Shown here: positions 1-7,431 of the stretch, piece after piece
Layout of the letters: the number at the start of each line of letters is the position of its first letter
Numbering within the stretch: position 1 is the stretch's first letter
From: RGIG7213 sp045540335
GTDB taxonomy: Bacteria; Bacillota; Clostridia; Oscillospirales; CAG-272
Direction: 5' to 3'
Assembly: GCA_045540335.1 (NCBI GenBank)
Contig: JAZQHC010000042.1
Span: 1 to 24,922 of the forward strand
DNA length: 24,922 nt
Program-made: the position numbers and the translations under genes
Notes under the pieces: model-generated
Seen by the model: the letters and a program-made list of their open reading frames with translations, nothing else
Database searches by the model: none
Told to the model about the DNA's origin: nothing

Positions 1-1
1 A

Positions 2-88
2 TTCAACCCCCAGTCGAGAGAGTATTACAATCTCGAAAAGCTCTGGGCTGACGGCGAAGAGGTTGAATTCCAGATGACCGAGGACTGA
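2..88 (+). CDS. C-terminal end of an unrecognised protein (5' truncated by window)
   Basis: An open frame enters from the left edge and reads 28 codons to a TGA stop at 86-88, ending in the acidic tail VEFQMTED. The visible residues (FNPQSREYYNLEKLWADGEE and onward) are too few for a family call. The stop lies 47 bases before leuS, with no T-box leader or clear promoter or terminator between them, so it may share a transcript with leuS. That the frame is coding is inferred from its continuity and its ending just before a gene on the same strand. Confidence 0.55.
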   Translation, partial: FNPQSREYYNLEKLWADGEEVEFQMTED

Positions 89-135
89 TTGATTTGTTTA
101 TTAAAAATATTTATTTATAAAAAGGACTGTATCAA

Positions 136-2538
136 ATGAAGTACGATTTCAAAGCCATTGAAGGCAAATGGCAAAATGCGTGGGAAGAAAAGGGTGCTTT
201 CCATGCGAAAAACGACTACACACTCCCCAAGTTCTATGCACTCGTTGAGTTCCCCTACCCTTCGGGTCAGGGTCTTCACGTAGGACATCCCCGTTCCTAC
301 ACCGCTCTCGACGTTGTTTCAAGAAAGAAGAGAATGCAGGGCTACAACGTGCTCTACCCCATGGGCTGGGATGCATTCGGTCTTCCTACTGAAAACTACG
401 CTATCAAAAATAAAATACACCCTTCAATAGTTACTAAAACAAATGTAGAAAAATTCAAAAGGCAGTTGAAGATGCTGGGCCTTTCCTTCGACTGGTCAAG
501 AGAGATAGATACTACCGACCCCAACTACGTAAAATGGACGCAGTGGATATTCCTTCAATTATACAAGCACGGCCTTGCTTATAAAAAGGAAATGTCTGTT
601 AACTTCTGTACGTCTTGTAAGGTCGTTTTGGCGAATGAAGAGGTTGTAAACGGCGTTTGCGAAAGATGCGGCTCGGAGGTTATCCGCAAGGTAAAAAGCC
701 AATGGATGCTGAAAATAACCGAATATGCGGATAGATTGATAGACGATCTTGAAGGTCTTGACTTTATCGAAAGGGTAAAAACGCAAGAGATAAACTGGAT
801 AGGCAGATCCTACGGGGCAGAGGTTAAATTCAAAACGACCGAGGGCGATGATATAACTGTATATACCACACGTCCCGACACATTGTTCGGTGCAACTTAT
901 ATGGTAATCGCGCCCGAGCACGCCCTTGTTGAAAAATGGAAGGAAAAGCTTGTAAATTACGACGAAATAATTGCATATAAAGAAAACGCCGCGAAAAAAT
1001 CAGACTTTGAAAGAACAGAGCTTGTTAAAGATAAAACAGGCGTAAAATTAAACGGCGTATGCGCCATCAACCCCGTAAACGGCAAGGAAATACCGATATT
1101 TGTGTCTGACTACGTTCTTGCTACATACGGTACGGGCGCGATAATGGCAGTACCTGCACACGACACAAGAGACTGGGAGTTTGCGAAGAAATTCGACCTT
1201 CCTATAATCGAGGTTGTTGCAGGCGGCGACGTTCAGAACGAAGCGTTTACAGACGTTGAAACGGGCGTTATGGTAAATTCGGGCTTTTTGGACGGCTTGC
1301 AGGTTGCAGAAGCAAAAACAAAGATAATCGAATGGCTTGCCGAAAAGGGTATAGGCGAAAAGAAAACGAACTACAAGCTTCGCGACTGGGTATTCTCCCG
1401 CCAAAGATATTGGGGCGAGCCCGTTCCGCTTGTTTATTGCGAAAAATGCGGCTGGGTACCGCTTCCCGAAGAAAGCCTTCCCTTAACTCTTCCCGATGTT
1501 GAAGCATACGAGCCTACCGATACGGGCGAATCCCCCCTTGCAAAAGCAACGGATTGGGTAAATACCACCTGCCCGAAGTGCGGCGGCCACGCTACCAGAG
1601 AAACCGATACTATGCCTAACTGGGCAGGATCTTCATGGTACTTCTTGCGCTATTGCGACCCGAATAACATGAACGCACTTGCAGCAAAGGAAGCACTTGA
1701 TTATTGGATGCCCGTCGATTGGTATAACGGCGGTATGGAGCACGTAACACTTCACCTTTTGTATTCACGCTTCTGGGCGAAATTCCTTTATGATATCGGC
1801 GTTCTTTCTTGTAAAGAGCCTTATAAAAAGCGTACCGCGCACGGTATGATCCTCGGTGAAAACGGCGAAAAAATGTCTAAATCAAGGGGCAACGTTATCA
1901 ACCCCGACGATATAGTAAGGGATTACGGCGCAGATGCGCTTCGCCTTTACGAAATGTTTATAGGCGATTTTGAAAAATCCGCACCCTGGTCGCAGGAAAG
2001 CATCAAGGGCTGTAAAAGATTTTTGGAAAGGGTTGCATCCTTGCCCGATCTCGTTAAGGGCAACGGCGTAACACCTTCGCTTGAGGTATCCTTCCATAAA
2101 ACCATCAAAAAGGTTACGGAAGATATAGATAACATGAAATTCAATACGGCAATAGCCGCATTGATGACGCTTCTTAACGAGGTAATGGGCGCAGGCTCGC
2201 TTACGAAAGAAGAGGCTATGACGTTCGTCGTTCTTCTTTGCCCGTTTGCCCCCCACCTTTGTGAAGAGCTGTGGGAGCTTTTCGGCGGCGAAGGCCTTTG
2301 CTCGTACGCTAAATGGCCCGAATACGACGAAAGCAAAACTATCGACAGCACCGTAGAGATCGGCGTTCAAATAAACGGAAAAATGCGCGGCACGGTTACC
2401 ATACCGAGAGATTGCGCGAAGGAACAGGCAATGGCGGCAGTTATGGCAAACGAAAGAATTGCCGAATATATTACGGGTAAAACGGTGGTTAAAGAAATAT
2501 ACGTTCCGGGCAAAATATTCAATATTGTCGTTAAATAA
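136..2538 (+). CDS. leuS: Leucyl-tRNA synthetase
   Basis: This cytoplasmic class I aminoacyl-tRNA synthetase charges tRNA-Leu with leucine in an ATP-dependent reaction. The 800-aa length is normal for the bacterial enzyme. The HIGH signature appears as HVGH (residues 48-51) within FPYPSGQGLHVGHPRSY, and the KMSKS loop is exact at residues 579-583, followed by RGNV. Cys pairs typical of a zinc-binding insertion are visible near residues 159-178 (CTSC, CERC) and again near 439 and 480 (CEKC, CPKC). The TRPDTLFG stretch belongs to the CP1 editing domain. The ATG at 136 has an AAGGAC ribosome binding site 8 nt upstream, and MKYDFKAIEGKWQ is the usual LeuS N-terminus. No T-box leader is present in the 47-bp gap upstream. 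Identification is essentially certain. Confidence 0.98.
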   Translation: MKYDFKAIEGKWQNAWEEKGAFHAKNDYTLPKFYALVEFPYPSGQGLHVGHPRSYTALDVVSRKKRMQGYNVLYPMGWDAFGLPTENYAIKNKIHPSIVTKTNVEKFKRQLKMLGLSFDWSREIDTTDPNYVKWTQWIFLQLYKHGLAYKKEMSVNFCTSCKVVLANEEVVNGVCERCGSEVIRKVKSQWMLKITEYADRLIDDLEGLDFIERVKTQEINWIGRSYGAEVKFKTTEGDDITVYTTRPDTLFGATYMVIAPEHALVEKWKEKLVNYDEIIAYKENAAKKSDFERTELVKDKTGVKLNGVCAINPVNGKEIPIFVSDYVLATYGTGAIMAVPAHDTRDWEFAKKFDLPIIEVVAGGDVQNEAFTDVETGVMVNSGFLDGLQVAEAKTKIIEWLAEKGIGEKKTNYKLRDWVFSRQRYWGEPVPLVYCEKCGWVPLPEESLPLTLPDVEAYEPTDTGESPLAKATDWVNTTCPKCGGHATRETDTMPNWAGSSWYFLRYCDPNNMNALAAKEALDYWMPVDWYNGGMEHVTLHLLYSRFWAKFLYDIGVLSCKEPYKKRTAHGMILGENGEKMSKSRGNVINPDDIVRDYGADALRLYEMFIGDFEKSAPWSQESIKGCKRFLERVASLPDLVKGNGVTPSLEVSFHKTIKKVTEDIDNMKFNTAIAALMTLLNEVMGAGSLTKEEAMTFVVLLCPFAPHLCEELWELFGGEGLCSYAKWPEYDESKTIDSTVEIGVQINGKMRGTVTIPRDCAKEQAMAAVMANERIAEYITGKTVVKEIYVPGKIFNIVVK

Positions 2539-2588
2539 AATACCGTAATGTTTTTGTCGCATTTTCTGAAAAAAATCGCAAAAAATAC

Positions 2589-2617
2589 TTGACATTTTAA
2601 CCTTTTGGGTATATAAT
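2589..2617 (+). promoter_or_regulatory. Consensus sigma-A promoter of rpsU
   Basis: The -35 box TTGACA (2589-2594) and -10 box TATAAT (2612-2617) both match the consensus perfectly and are separated by exactly 17 bp. The predicted transcript starts near 2624, about 30 nt before the rpsU ATG. It lies 50 bp past the leuS stop and gives rpsU an independent, strong promoter. Confidence 0.9.
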
Positions 2618-2655
2618 ATCCGTCAGATGTTAACTTGCGAAGGGAGGGATTATTA

Positions 2656-2832
2656 ATGGCAGAGGTTAGAGTAAAAGAAAACGAAACGCTTGACAGTGCT
2701 CTTCGCAGATTCAAAAGACAGTGTGCGCGTTCGGGAGTACTCACAGAGCTCCGTAAGAGAGAGCATTATGAAAAGCCCAGCGTAAAGCGCAAAAAGAAGT
2801 CTGAGGCGGCAAGAAAGCGCAAGTACAAGTAA
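2656..2832 (+). CDS. rpsU: 30S ribosomal protein S21
   Basis: This small basic subunit protein sits near the mRNA exit/anti-SD region of the 30S ribosome. It is 58 aa, the usual length, with the diagnostic start MAEVRVKENETLDSALRRFK and the Lys/Arg-rich C-terminus KRKKKSEAARKRKYK. I chose ATG 2656 over an in-frame TTG at 2635 because it is preceded by GAAGGGAGGGA at an appropriate distance and gives the canonical N-terminus. It has its own perfect promoter and is followed 20 bp later by a terminator-like hairpin, so it is probably mainly monocistronic. Confidence 0.97.
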   Translation: MAEVRVKENETLDSALRRFKRQCARSGVLTELRKREHYEKPSVKRKKKSEAARKRKYK

Positions 2833-2852
2833 TTTTGTGTAAAAACACAATA

Positions 2853-2888
2853 AAGGGTTGCAGCATTGCCTGCAACCCTTATTCTTTA
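2853..2888 (+). terminator. Rho-independent terminator after rpsU
   Basis: An 11-bp perfect stem (AAGGGTTGCAG at 2853-2863 with CTGCAACCCTT at 2870-2880) encloses a 6-nt loop and is followed by a T-rich stretch (ATTCTTTA). The T tract is imperfect, so termination may be partial. This matters because the next gene starts only 26 nt further on with no visible promoter of its own. A small 6-bp hairpin (TTGTGT/ACACAA, 2835-2850) precedes it. Confidence 0.8.
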
Positions 2889-2905
2889 CAAAAAAGGCGG
2901 TACTA

Positions 2906-3769
2906 ATGAAACAGTATGTATCTATTGCCGGCGTGGTTTTCGAGTTTGACTGCCCCGTTGAAATCACCGCGTTTAAAACGATGTACGGTGATTTTTTATG
3001 TGCCCCGCAAGAACCCGGCGTAAAATTCAGATTTACCCCGTATAACGGCGTACCGGCTACCATGGAAAACGCTGCCCCCGTGGAAAAAGAGGGGAACGTT
3101 TTCGTTTTCCGTTCTGCCACGCATACGATAAGGGTGCAAAGCTTGTCATTTCATAACGAGGCAAGCGTTACCGCGTATCTTGTTCGCGAAAACGGCGACA
3201 TTATGAATTACGAGGTTTTTCTTCCGCAGCAGCATATGGCGAAATATACCGCAAGCTTGCATTTTTTAAACCTTATAGCGTTGGAAGAGGTTCTTCTTAA
3301 CAGGGGAAAAATATCGCTGCACGGCGTGTTTTTAAAGGATGGCGGCGCGTACGTTTTTACAGCCCCGTCGGGTACGGGTAAAACCACGATATCAAACCAT
3401 TGGGTAAACGCGTTTCCCACGTCAGAGGTGATAAACGGGGATTGCACGGTGCTGGGCGAGGAAAACGGCGTTTTTTATGCGTACAGCGTGCCGTTTTGCG
3501 GCTCGTCGCGCATACACAAAAACGAAAAAGTTCCCCTTAAAGCGATAATCAGGGTGTGCCGCGGTGAAAAAAACGAGGTGCAAGACCTTTCGTTTTCCCA
3601 AAAATTTACCTTCTTGTACGAAGGGATAACCGTAAATCGGTGGGATGATGCGGCAATTACCAAAAATGCAGACGTTATTACAAATCTTTTATCGTCTTGC
3701 AAGATGATCGCGTACAGATGTATAAACGATCCGTCTGCCGCAAAGGATCTTAAAGCGTATTTCGAATGA
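2906..3769 (+). CDS. HPr-kinase/PEPCK-like P-loop protein, function unknown
   Basis: This 287-aa soluble protein has no signal peptide or membrane segment. The C-terminal half carries a P-loop, APSGTGKTT (Walker A residues 153-160), preceded by SLHGVFL and followed by INGD near residue 178. This arrangement resembles HPr kinase/phosphorylase C-terminal domains and the HprK-like proteins found beside some peptide-maturation genes. The N-terminal ~130 residues are not recognised. It is not canonical HprK: the usual N-terminal domain and the full HprK signature are not evident, and no PTS, radical-SAM or peptide-precursor gene is adjacent. The start at ATG 2906 follows AAAAAGGCGG. An upstream in-frame extension to 2858 would run through the terminator hairpin and was rejected. 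It is flanked by terminators on both sides, so expression probably depends on readthrough from rpsU. The fold call is fairly safe; the substrate is unknown. Confidence 0.75.
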   Translation: MKQYVSIAGVVFEFDCPVEITAFKTMYGDFLCAPQEPGVKFRFTPYNGVPATMENAAPVEKEGNVFVFRSATHTIRVQSLSFHNEASVTAYLVRENGDIMNYEVFLPQQHMAKYTASLHFLNLIALEEVLLNRGKISLHGVFLKDGGAYVFTAPSGTGKTTISNHWVNAFPTSEVINGDCTVLGEENGVFYAYSVPFCGSSRIHKNEKVPLKAIIRVCRGEKNEVQDLSFSQKFTFLYEGITVNRWDDAAITKNADVITNLLSSCKMIAYRCINDPSAAKDLKAYFE

Positions 3770-3783
3770 TATTTTATGCGATA

Positions 3784-3815
3784 AAAAAGGGTGATTTTGA
3801 AAAATCACCCTTTTT
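3784..3815. terminator. Bidirectional Rho-independent terminator
   Basis: A symmetric A-tract/stem/T-tract palindrome: AAAAAGGGTGATTTT (3784-3798) pairs with AAAATCACCCTTTTT (3801-3815), with the innermost pairs opening to form a loop. It sits between the rightward HPr-kinase-like gene and the leftward yigZ, and it has a U-tract in either direction, so it can end both convergent transcripts. Confidence 0.9.
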
Positions 3816-3835
3816 GTATTCGGTCGCTTGATAAA

Positions 3836-4459
3836 TCACTCTGTTCCGAAACGGTAGCCTGTAATTTCGGTGCTTGCCCTGTCAGAGGTCAATTCCGTTA
3901 CAGTGCTTGCAATTTTTTCGTAATTTTCCTGTGTTGAAGCACAATGAAGAATTACGTTTGCGCCAAATTCCGTATTATCAAGCTTGTACGTGATATTTTG
4001 TAACGCGTGCTTTATCCTGTCGTGATCGCGGAAGGCACAGGTTATCGAAAATTCCGTAAGGTGCTTCATAACGGATGTTCCTGCTGATGAAATTGCATCA
4101 GATGCGGCCTTTGTATATGCCCGCGTAAGACCGCCCGTGCCAAGCAAAATTCCGCCGAAATAACGCGTAACCACAATAACTGCATCGGTTATATTGCTTT
4201 TTTTCATAACCTCCAACACCATAGACCCTGCCGTGCCCTTAGGCTCGCCGTCTTCGGTGAAGCGTATGGTGTTGTTTTCCCTTACGATATAAGCATATAC
4301 GTTATGGCGCGCATCTGCGTGCTTTTTTTTAATTTGCGCGATAAAATCAAGCGCGTCCTGCTCTGTACCGACGGGTATTGCATACCCGATAAATTCAGAT
4401 TTCTTTTCTGTAAATGAAGCTTCACCGTATCCGCTTAAGGTTGTATATCCGCTGCCCAT
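3836..4459 (-). CDS. yigZ: YigZ/IMPACT (UPF0029) family protein
   Basis: This 207-aa cytoplasmic protein belongs to the family shared with eukaryotic IMPACT, the ribosome-associated regulator of the GCN2 pathway; the bacterial biochemical role is not settled. The family signatures are clear: DGEPKGTAG (residues 70-78) and TRYFGGILLGTGGLTRAY (98-115), followed by a C-terminal ferredoxin-like domain of the DUF1949 type. I chose the start at 4459 because its ATG overlaps the hflX stop codon as TAATG (1-nt overlap), which implies translational coupling. The longer in-frame reading would run 87 bases back inside hflX. It is the last gene of the leftward rpmE-hflX-yigZ block and ends just before the bidirectional terminator. 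Confidence 0.93.
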   Translation of the reverse strand: MGSGYTTLSGYGEASFTEKKSEFIGYAIPVGTEQDALDFIAQIKKKHADARHNVYAYIVRENNTIRFTEDGEPKGTAGSMVLEVMKKSNITDAVIVVTRYFGGILLGTGGLTRAYTKAASDAISSAGTSVMKHLTEFSITCAFRDHDRIKHALQNITYKLDNTEFGANVILHCASTQENYEKIASTVTELTSDRASTEITGYRFGTE

Positions 4460-5733
4460 TATATTCCCAACGCTTTGTTTACAAAGCCTTTCGTTTTTTT
4501 GTCTGTAACTGCCGTTACTATTGCAGAAGTATCCGTATATTCGCACCCCAGCACCGTTGCGTTTGCATAAAGATAATTTATAATGTCGCCCCTGTGCGAC
4601 GGTATTTCAAATACCTCCGTCGTTTTTCCTGCTGTTACGGTGCGTTCTATAACCTGCAAAAGCTCTTCAAGGCCTTGGCCGGTTTTTGCGCTGAAAAGCA
4701 CCTGCTCGCACCCGTATGGGGCGCAAGGACGAAATTCTTCACACGGGATATCCATTTTGTTGAATACGTATATCATGGATTTTCCGCCTGCATCAAGGTC
4801 TGCAAGCAGCTGCTGCGTTACGGATATCTGATTTTGATATTCGGGGTCTGATGCGTCAACTACAAGCAGTACCCCGTCGCAAAATGCAACCTCGTCCAAT
4901 GTAGAACGAAACGCCTTTACAAGGTGCGTCGGTAAATTGCGGATAAAGCCTACCGTGTCGGTTAAAAGCACCTCTTCCCCACAGGGAAGCGTGTATTTCC
5001 TCGTCGTAGGGTCAAGCGTTGCAAAAAGCTTGTTCTCCGCAAGTATGCCTGCGTTGGTAAGCAGGTTTAAAAGTGTGGATTTGCCCGCATTCGTATATCC
5101 TGCTATTGCCAGCTTGAAAATACCTGATTTATCGCGTTGGCGGCGCATAGTGCCGCGGTTTTTGCGCAATTCCTCGGCTTGCTGCTCAAGCGCGGCGATG
5201 CGGTGCTTTAAATGCCTTTTGTCTGATTCAAGCTTTGATTCACCGGGGCCCCTTGTGCCTATACCGCCGCCCAAGCGTGAAAGCTGCGTGCCCTTGCCCG
5301 TTAAACGCGGAATCGTGTATTTCAGCTGTGCAAGCTCTACCTGAAGCTTGCCCTCGCCGCTTACGGCGTGCAAGGCGAAAATATCAAGTATAAGCATCGT
5401 GCGGTCTATAACGCGCACGTCGTCTAATGCGTTTTCAAGATTTCTTATTTGCGAGGGGGTAAGCTCTCTGTCGAAAACAACAAGGGGTATTTCGTTTGCT
5501 TGGCATATTTCCTTTAATTCTTCTACCTTGCCTTCTCCAATGCAGGTGCGTACGTCGGGCGTTTCACGCGCTTGCGTCATTACGCCGTAAACCTGACCGC
5601 CTGCGGTCTTTAAAAGCTCTTCCAGCTCGTTAAGGCTTGCTTCGTTTTGCGATTCGTCCTCACCCTTTAAAAGAACCGAAACAAGTACGGCAAGCGGGGC
5701 TTCGTTTTGTTTAAAAAAATTTTCTTGCGCCAT
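4459..5733 (-). CDS. hflX: Ribosome-associated GTPase HflX
   Basis: This is a translational GTPase that, in characterised bacteria, binds the 50S subunit and splits or rescues stalled ribosomes under stress. The 424-aa protein has the HflX N-terminal domain (ARETPDVRTCIGEGKVEELK), the glycine-rich linker motif LGGGIGTRGPGESKLESDKR (about 154-173), then the G domain: G1 GYTNAGKS (212-219), G3 DTVG (259-262) and G4 NKMD (325-328). I chose ATG 5733 over an in-frame TTG at 5763 because a TGAGGT ribosome binding site lies just upstream. The stop overlaps the yigZ start. rpmE lies 79 bp upstream on the same strand with no convincing terminator between, so hflX may be read from the rpmE promoter. 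Confidence 0.96.
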   Translation of the reverse strand: MAQENFFKQNEAPLAVLVSVLLKGEDESQNEASLNELEELLKTAGGQVYGVMTQARETPDVRTCIGEGKVEELKEICQANEIPLVVFDRELTPSQIRNLENALDDVRVIDRTMLILDIFALHAVSGEGKLQVELAQLKYTIPRLTGKGTQLSRLGGGIGTRGPGESKLESDKRHLKHRIAALEQQAEELRKNRGTMRRQRDKSGIFKLAIAGYTNAGKSTLLNLLTNAGILAENKLFATLDPTTRKYTLPCGEEVLLTDTVGFIRNLPTHLVKAFRSTLDEVAFCDGVLLVVDASDPEYQNQISVTQQLLADLDAGGKSMIYVFNKMDIPCEEFRPCAPYGCEQVLFSAKTGQGLEELLQVIERTVTAGKTTEVFEIPSHRGDIINYLYANATVLGCEYTDTSAIVTAVTDKKTKGFVNKALGI

Positions 5734-5812
5734 AAATAACCTCAATAAAACACGAAAGGACAAGCAAGGAAAAAACCTGCCTGCCCCTTTTAAGTGACCT
5801 TTGATTTACGCC

Positions 5813-6016
5813 TTATTTACTTGCATTCAAGCGTTTCTTGAATTTATCTACACGGCCGCCCGCATCGACAAACTTCTGCTTGCCGGTGAAAAAGGGATGG
5901 CACTTGGAACAAATTTCAACGCGAAGATCGCCTTTTGTTGATCTTGTAACCACTGTTTCGCCGCAGGCACACTTAATTGTGGCTTCCTTGTAATCGGGAT
6001 GTAATCCTTCTTTCAT
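5813..6016 (-). CDS. rpmE: 50S ribosomal protein L31, zinc-binding form
   Basis: This large-subunit protein bridges 50S and 30S at the central protuberance. The 67-aa sequence begins MKEGLHPDY, as L31 does, and keeps the four zinc-ligand cysteines (CAC at 16-18 and CSKC at 36-39), so this is the Zn-containing C+ paralogue rather than the zinc-free YkgM/YtiA type. ATG 6016 was preferred to an in-frame GTG at 6025 because GAGAGGG is spaced correctly for the former and the protein then starts canonically. A consensus-like promoter lies directly upstream. Confidence 0.97.
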   Translation of the reverse strand: MKEGLHPDYKEATIKCACGETVVTRSTKGDLRVEICSKCHPFFTGKQKFVDAGGRVDKFKKRLNASK

Positions 6017-6059
6017 TATTTTCACCCTCTCTGTCTTTGGTATAATTCATGCAGAGTGT

Positions 6060-6088
6060 ATTATATCACAAGAATCAAGACTTTGCAA
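6060..6088 (-). promoter_or_regulatory. Sigma-A promoter of rpmE
   Basis: On the minus strand, -35 TTGCAA (6083-6088) and -10 TATAAT (6060-6065) are separated by 17 bp. The predicted start is about 35 nt upstream of the rpmE ATG. The same promoter could serve hflX and yigZ downstream. Confidence 0.85.
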
Positions 6089-6190
6089 GAGGTTTCAAAA
6101 ATTATTTTTCGAAAAATGTAAAAATACTGTGAATGAAATTGCCGTACCTGCTTTGCCTTGTTGATAAAAAAAGATGTTTTAAAACGGTGA

Positions 6191-6304
6191 ACAAGGGGGA
6201 AAGCTGCCGCATAAATGCGGCGGCGCGGAAAAAAGAGTATGAAATTTGCAAAAAAGAGTTTACTGTGCGCCATGTCAGCCTGCGGCTGACGCTTTCCCCC
6301 TTGT
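6191..6304. repeat. 114-bp inverted-repeat element with four-way-junction fold (MITE-like or structured RNA)
   Basis: Two perfect 14-bp terminal inverted repeats, ACAAGGGGGAAAGC (6191-6204) and GCTTTCCCCCTTGT (6291-6304), enclose two hairpins: GCCGCA/TGCGGC with a TAAA loop (6206-6221) and GTCAGCC/GGCTGAC with a TGC loop (6274-6290). A further 5-bp pairing, GGCGC (6222-6226) with GCGCC (6267-6271), closes an A-rich 40-nt loop holding two copies of AAAAAAGAGT. The helices pack with junction gaps of 1, 0, 2 and 0 nt. The element has no credible ORF and lies between the divergent rpmE and phoH promoters. No target-site duplication is obvious. With the two promoters, this accounts for most of the gene-free stretch 6017-6405. 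Whether it is a mobile miniature element or an RNA is undecided. Confidence 0.7.
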
Positions 6305-6343
6305 AATTTTGCTTAATTTTGCCCCGAGAATTTAATTTAATAC

Positions 6344-6372
6344 TTGCATTTTAGGGTACAATATGGTAATAT
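6344..6372 (+). promoter_or_regulatory. Probable sigma-A promoter of phoH-ybeY-era
   Basis: TTGCAT (6344-6349), 17-bp spacer, TAATAT (6367-6372), within an AT-rich stretch 34 bp before the phoH start. TACAAT at 6357 is an alternative -10 but lacks a good -35 at the right distance. Confidence 0.65.
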
Positions 6373-6405
6373 ATTCACGTAATCGTTTTATATATAAGGA
6401 GCAGT

Positions 6406-7431
6406 ATGCAGCAAAAAGTTATTTTAACCGATACGGTAGAACAAACAGCAAAGGTTTTCGGCGTTTGCGATGCAAACGTAGCACGCATAGAAGAAGCCTT
6501 CGGGGTAAATATACGCAATACCGATACGGATAAAACGTGCGGAAACGCTATCGTTATCCAAGGCGAGGGCGACGGCGTTCAAAAAGCATCGTTCGTTATT
6601 GAATATCTTCTGCGCGTTGCAAGATTAAACGACGATATAAGCGAGCAAAACGTTGATTACGCCATATCTATGACGTCTGACGGTAACGAAAGCGAATTAA
6701 AAACGCTTGACGACGATTGTATCTGCATAACTACGCGCGGCAAGCCGATAAAGGCAAAAACCGTAGGTCAGAAAAAATACGTTCAGGCTATAAAGGATAA
6801 TACCGTGGTAATGGGTGTTGGTCCTGCGGGAACGGGCAAAACGTTTCTTGCCGTGGCAATGGCAACGAAAGCGTTAAGGGCAAAGGAAATAAACAGAATA
6901 ATTCTTACAAGACCCGCTGTGGAGGCAGGCGAAAAGCTTGGTTTTTTGCCGGGTGATCTTCAAAATAAGATAGACCCGTACCTTCGCCCGCTGTACGATG
7001 CAATGTTTGAAATGCTTGGTGCAGAGGCGTATAACAAATATCTTGAAAAGGGAACTATCGAAATAGCCCCCCTTGCGTATATGCGCGGCAGAACGCTTGA
7101 TGATTCGTTTATCATACTTGACGAAGCGCAAAACACCACACCCGAGCAGATGAAAATGTTTCTTACGCGCTTGGGATTTAATTCAAAAGCGGTAGTAACG
7201 GGCGATATCACCCAGACAGACCTTCCGAACGGCGCAAAAAGCGGCTTAAAAGAAGCAATAAAAATACTTGACGGGGTAGAGGATATTGCCGTACATCACT
7301 TTACCGAGAAAGACGTTGTTCGCCATAAATTGGTTCAGCGTATTATACTTGCATACGAAAAATACGAAAAAACAAAACAAACCACGCAAAACGGCAACAA
7401 ATACAGGCGTGTGAAAAAGCAGGACAGATGA
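6406..7431 (+). CDS. PhoH-like ATPase (PhoL type)
   Basis: This cytoplasmic P-loop ATPase belongs to the PhoH/PhoL family, linked to RNA metabolism and ribosome maturation partly through its conserved neighbourhood with ybeY. It is 341 aa. An N-terminal KH-like region (roughly 1-110) precedes the ATPase domain: Walker A GPAGTGKT (139-146), the family-specific RPAVEAGEKLGFLPGD, and Walker B FIILDEAQNTT followed by the sensor-like VVTGDITQTDLP. ATG 6406 is preceded by AAGGAG. The stop overlaps the ybeY start by ATGA, so the two are translationally coupled. The C-terminal tail is Lys/Gln/Asn-rich. Family assignment is secure; the precise reaction is not known from sequence. Confidence 0.95.
   Translation: MQQKVILTDTVEQTAKVFGVCDANVARIEEAFGVNIRNTDTDKTCGNAIVIQGEGDGVQKASFVIEYLLRVARLNDDISEQNVDYAISMTSDGNESELKTLDDDCICITTRGKPIKAKTVGQKKYVQAIKDNTVVMGVGPAGTGKTFLAVAMATKALRAKEINRIILTRPAVEAGEKLGFLPGDLQNKIDPYLRPLYDAMFEMLGAEAYNKYLEKGTIEIAPLAYMRGRTLDDSFIILDEAQNTTPEQMKMFLTRLGFNSKAVVTGDITQTDLPNGAKSGLKEAIKILDGVEDIAVHHFTEKDVVRHKLVQRIILAYEKYEKTKQTTQNGNKYRRVKKQDR

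Noticed and set aside
89..135. T-box or other riboswitch in front of leuS
   Set aside because: The gap is only 47 bases of AT-rich sequence, too short for a T-box leader and without its conserved sequence.
1882..2595. 237-codon open frame on the minus strand opposite leuS
   Set aside because: It lies wholly antisense to a certain gene, has no ribosome binding site or recognisable domain, and is explained by codon bias of leuS.
2858..2905. N-terminal extension of the HPr-kinase-like protein by 16 residues
   Set aside because: It would start inside the terminator hairpin and lacks a ribosome binding site; ATG 2906 has AAAAAGGCGG before it.
6061..6273. 70-codon minus-strand ORF in the rpmE-phoH gap
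   Set aside because: It overlaps the rpmE promoter and the inverted-repeat element, has a composition driven by A/T runs and no ribosome binding site.
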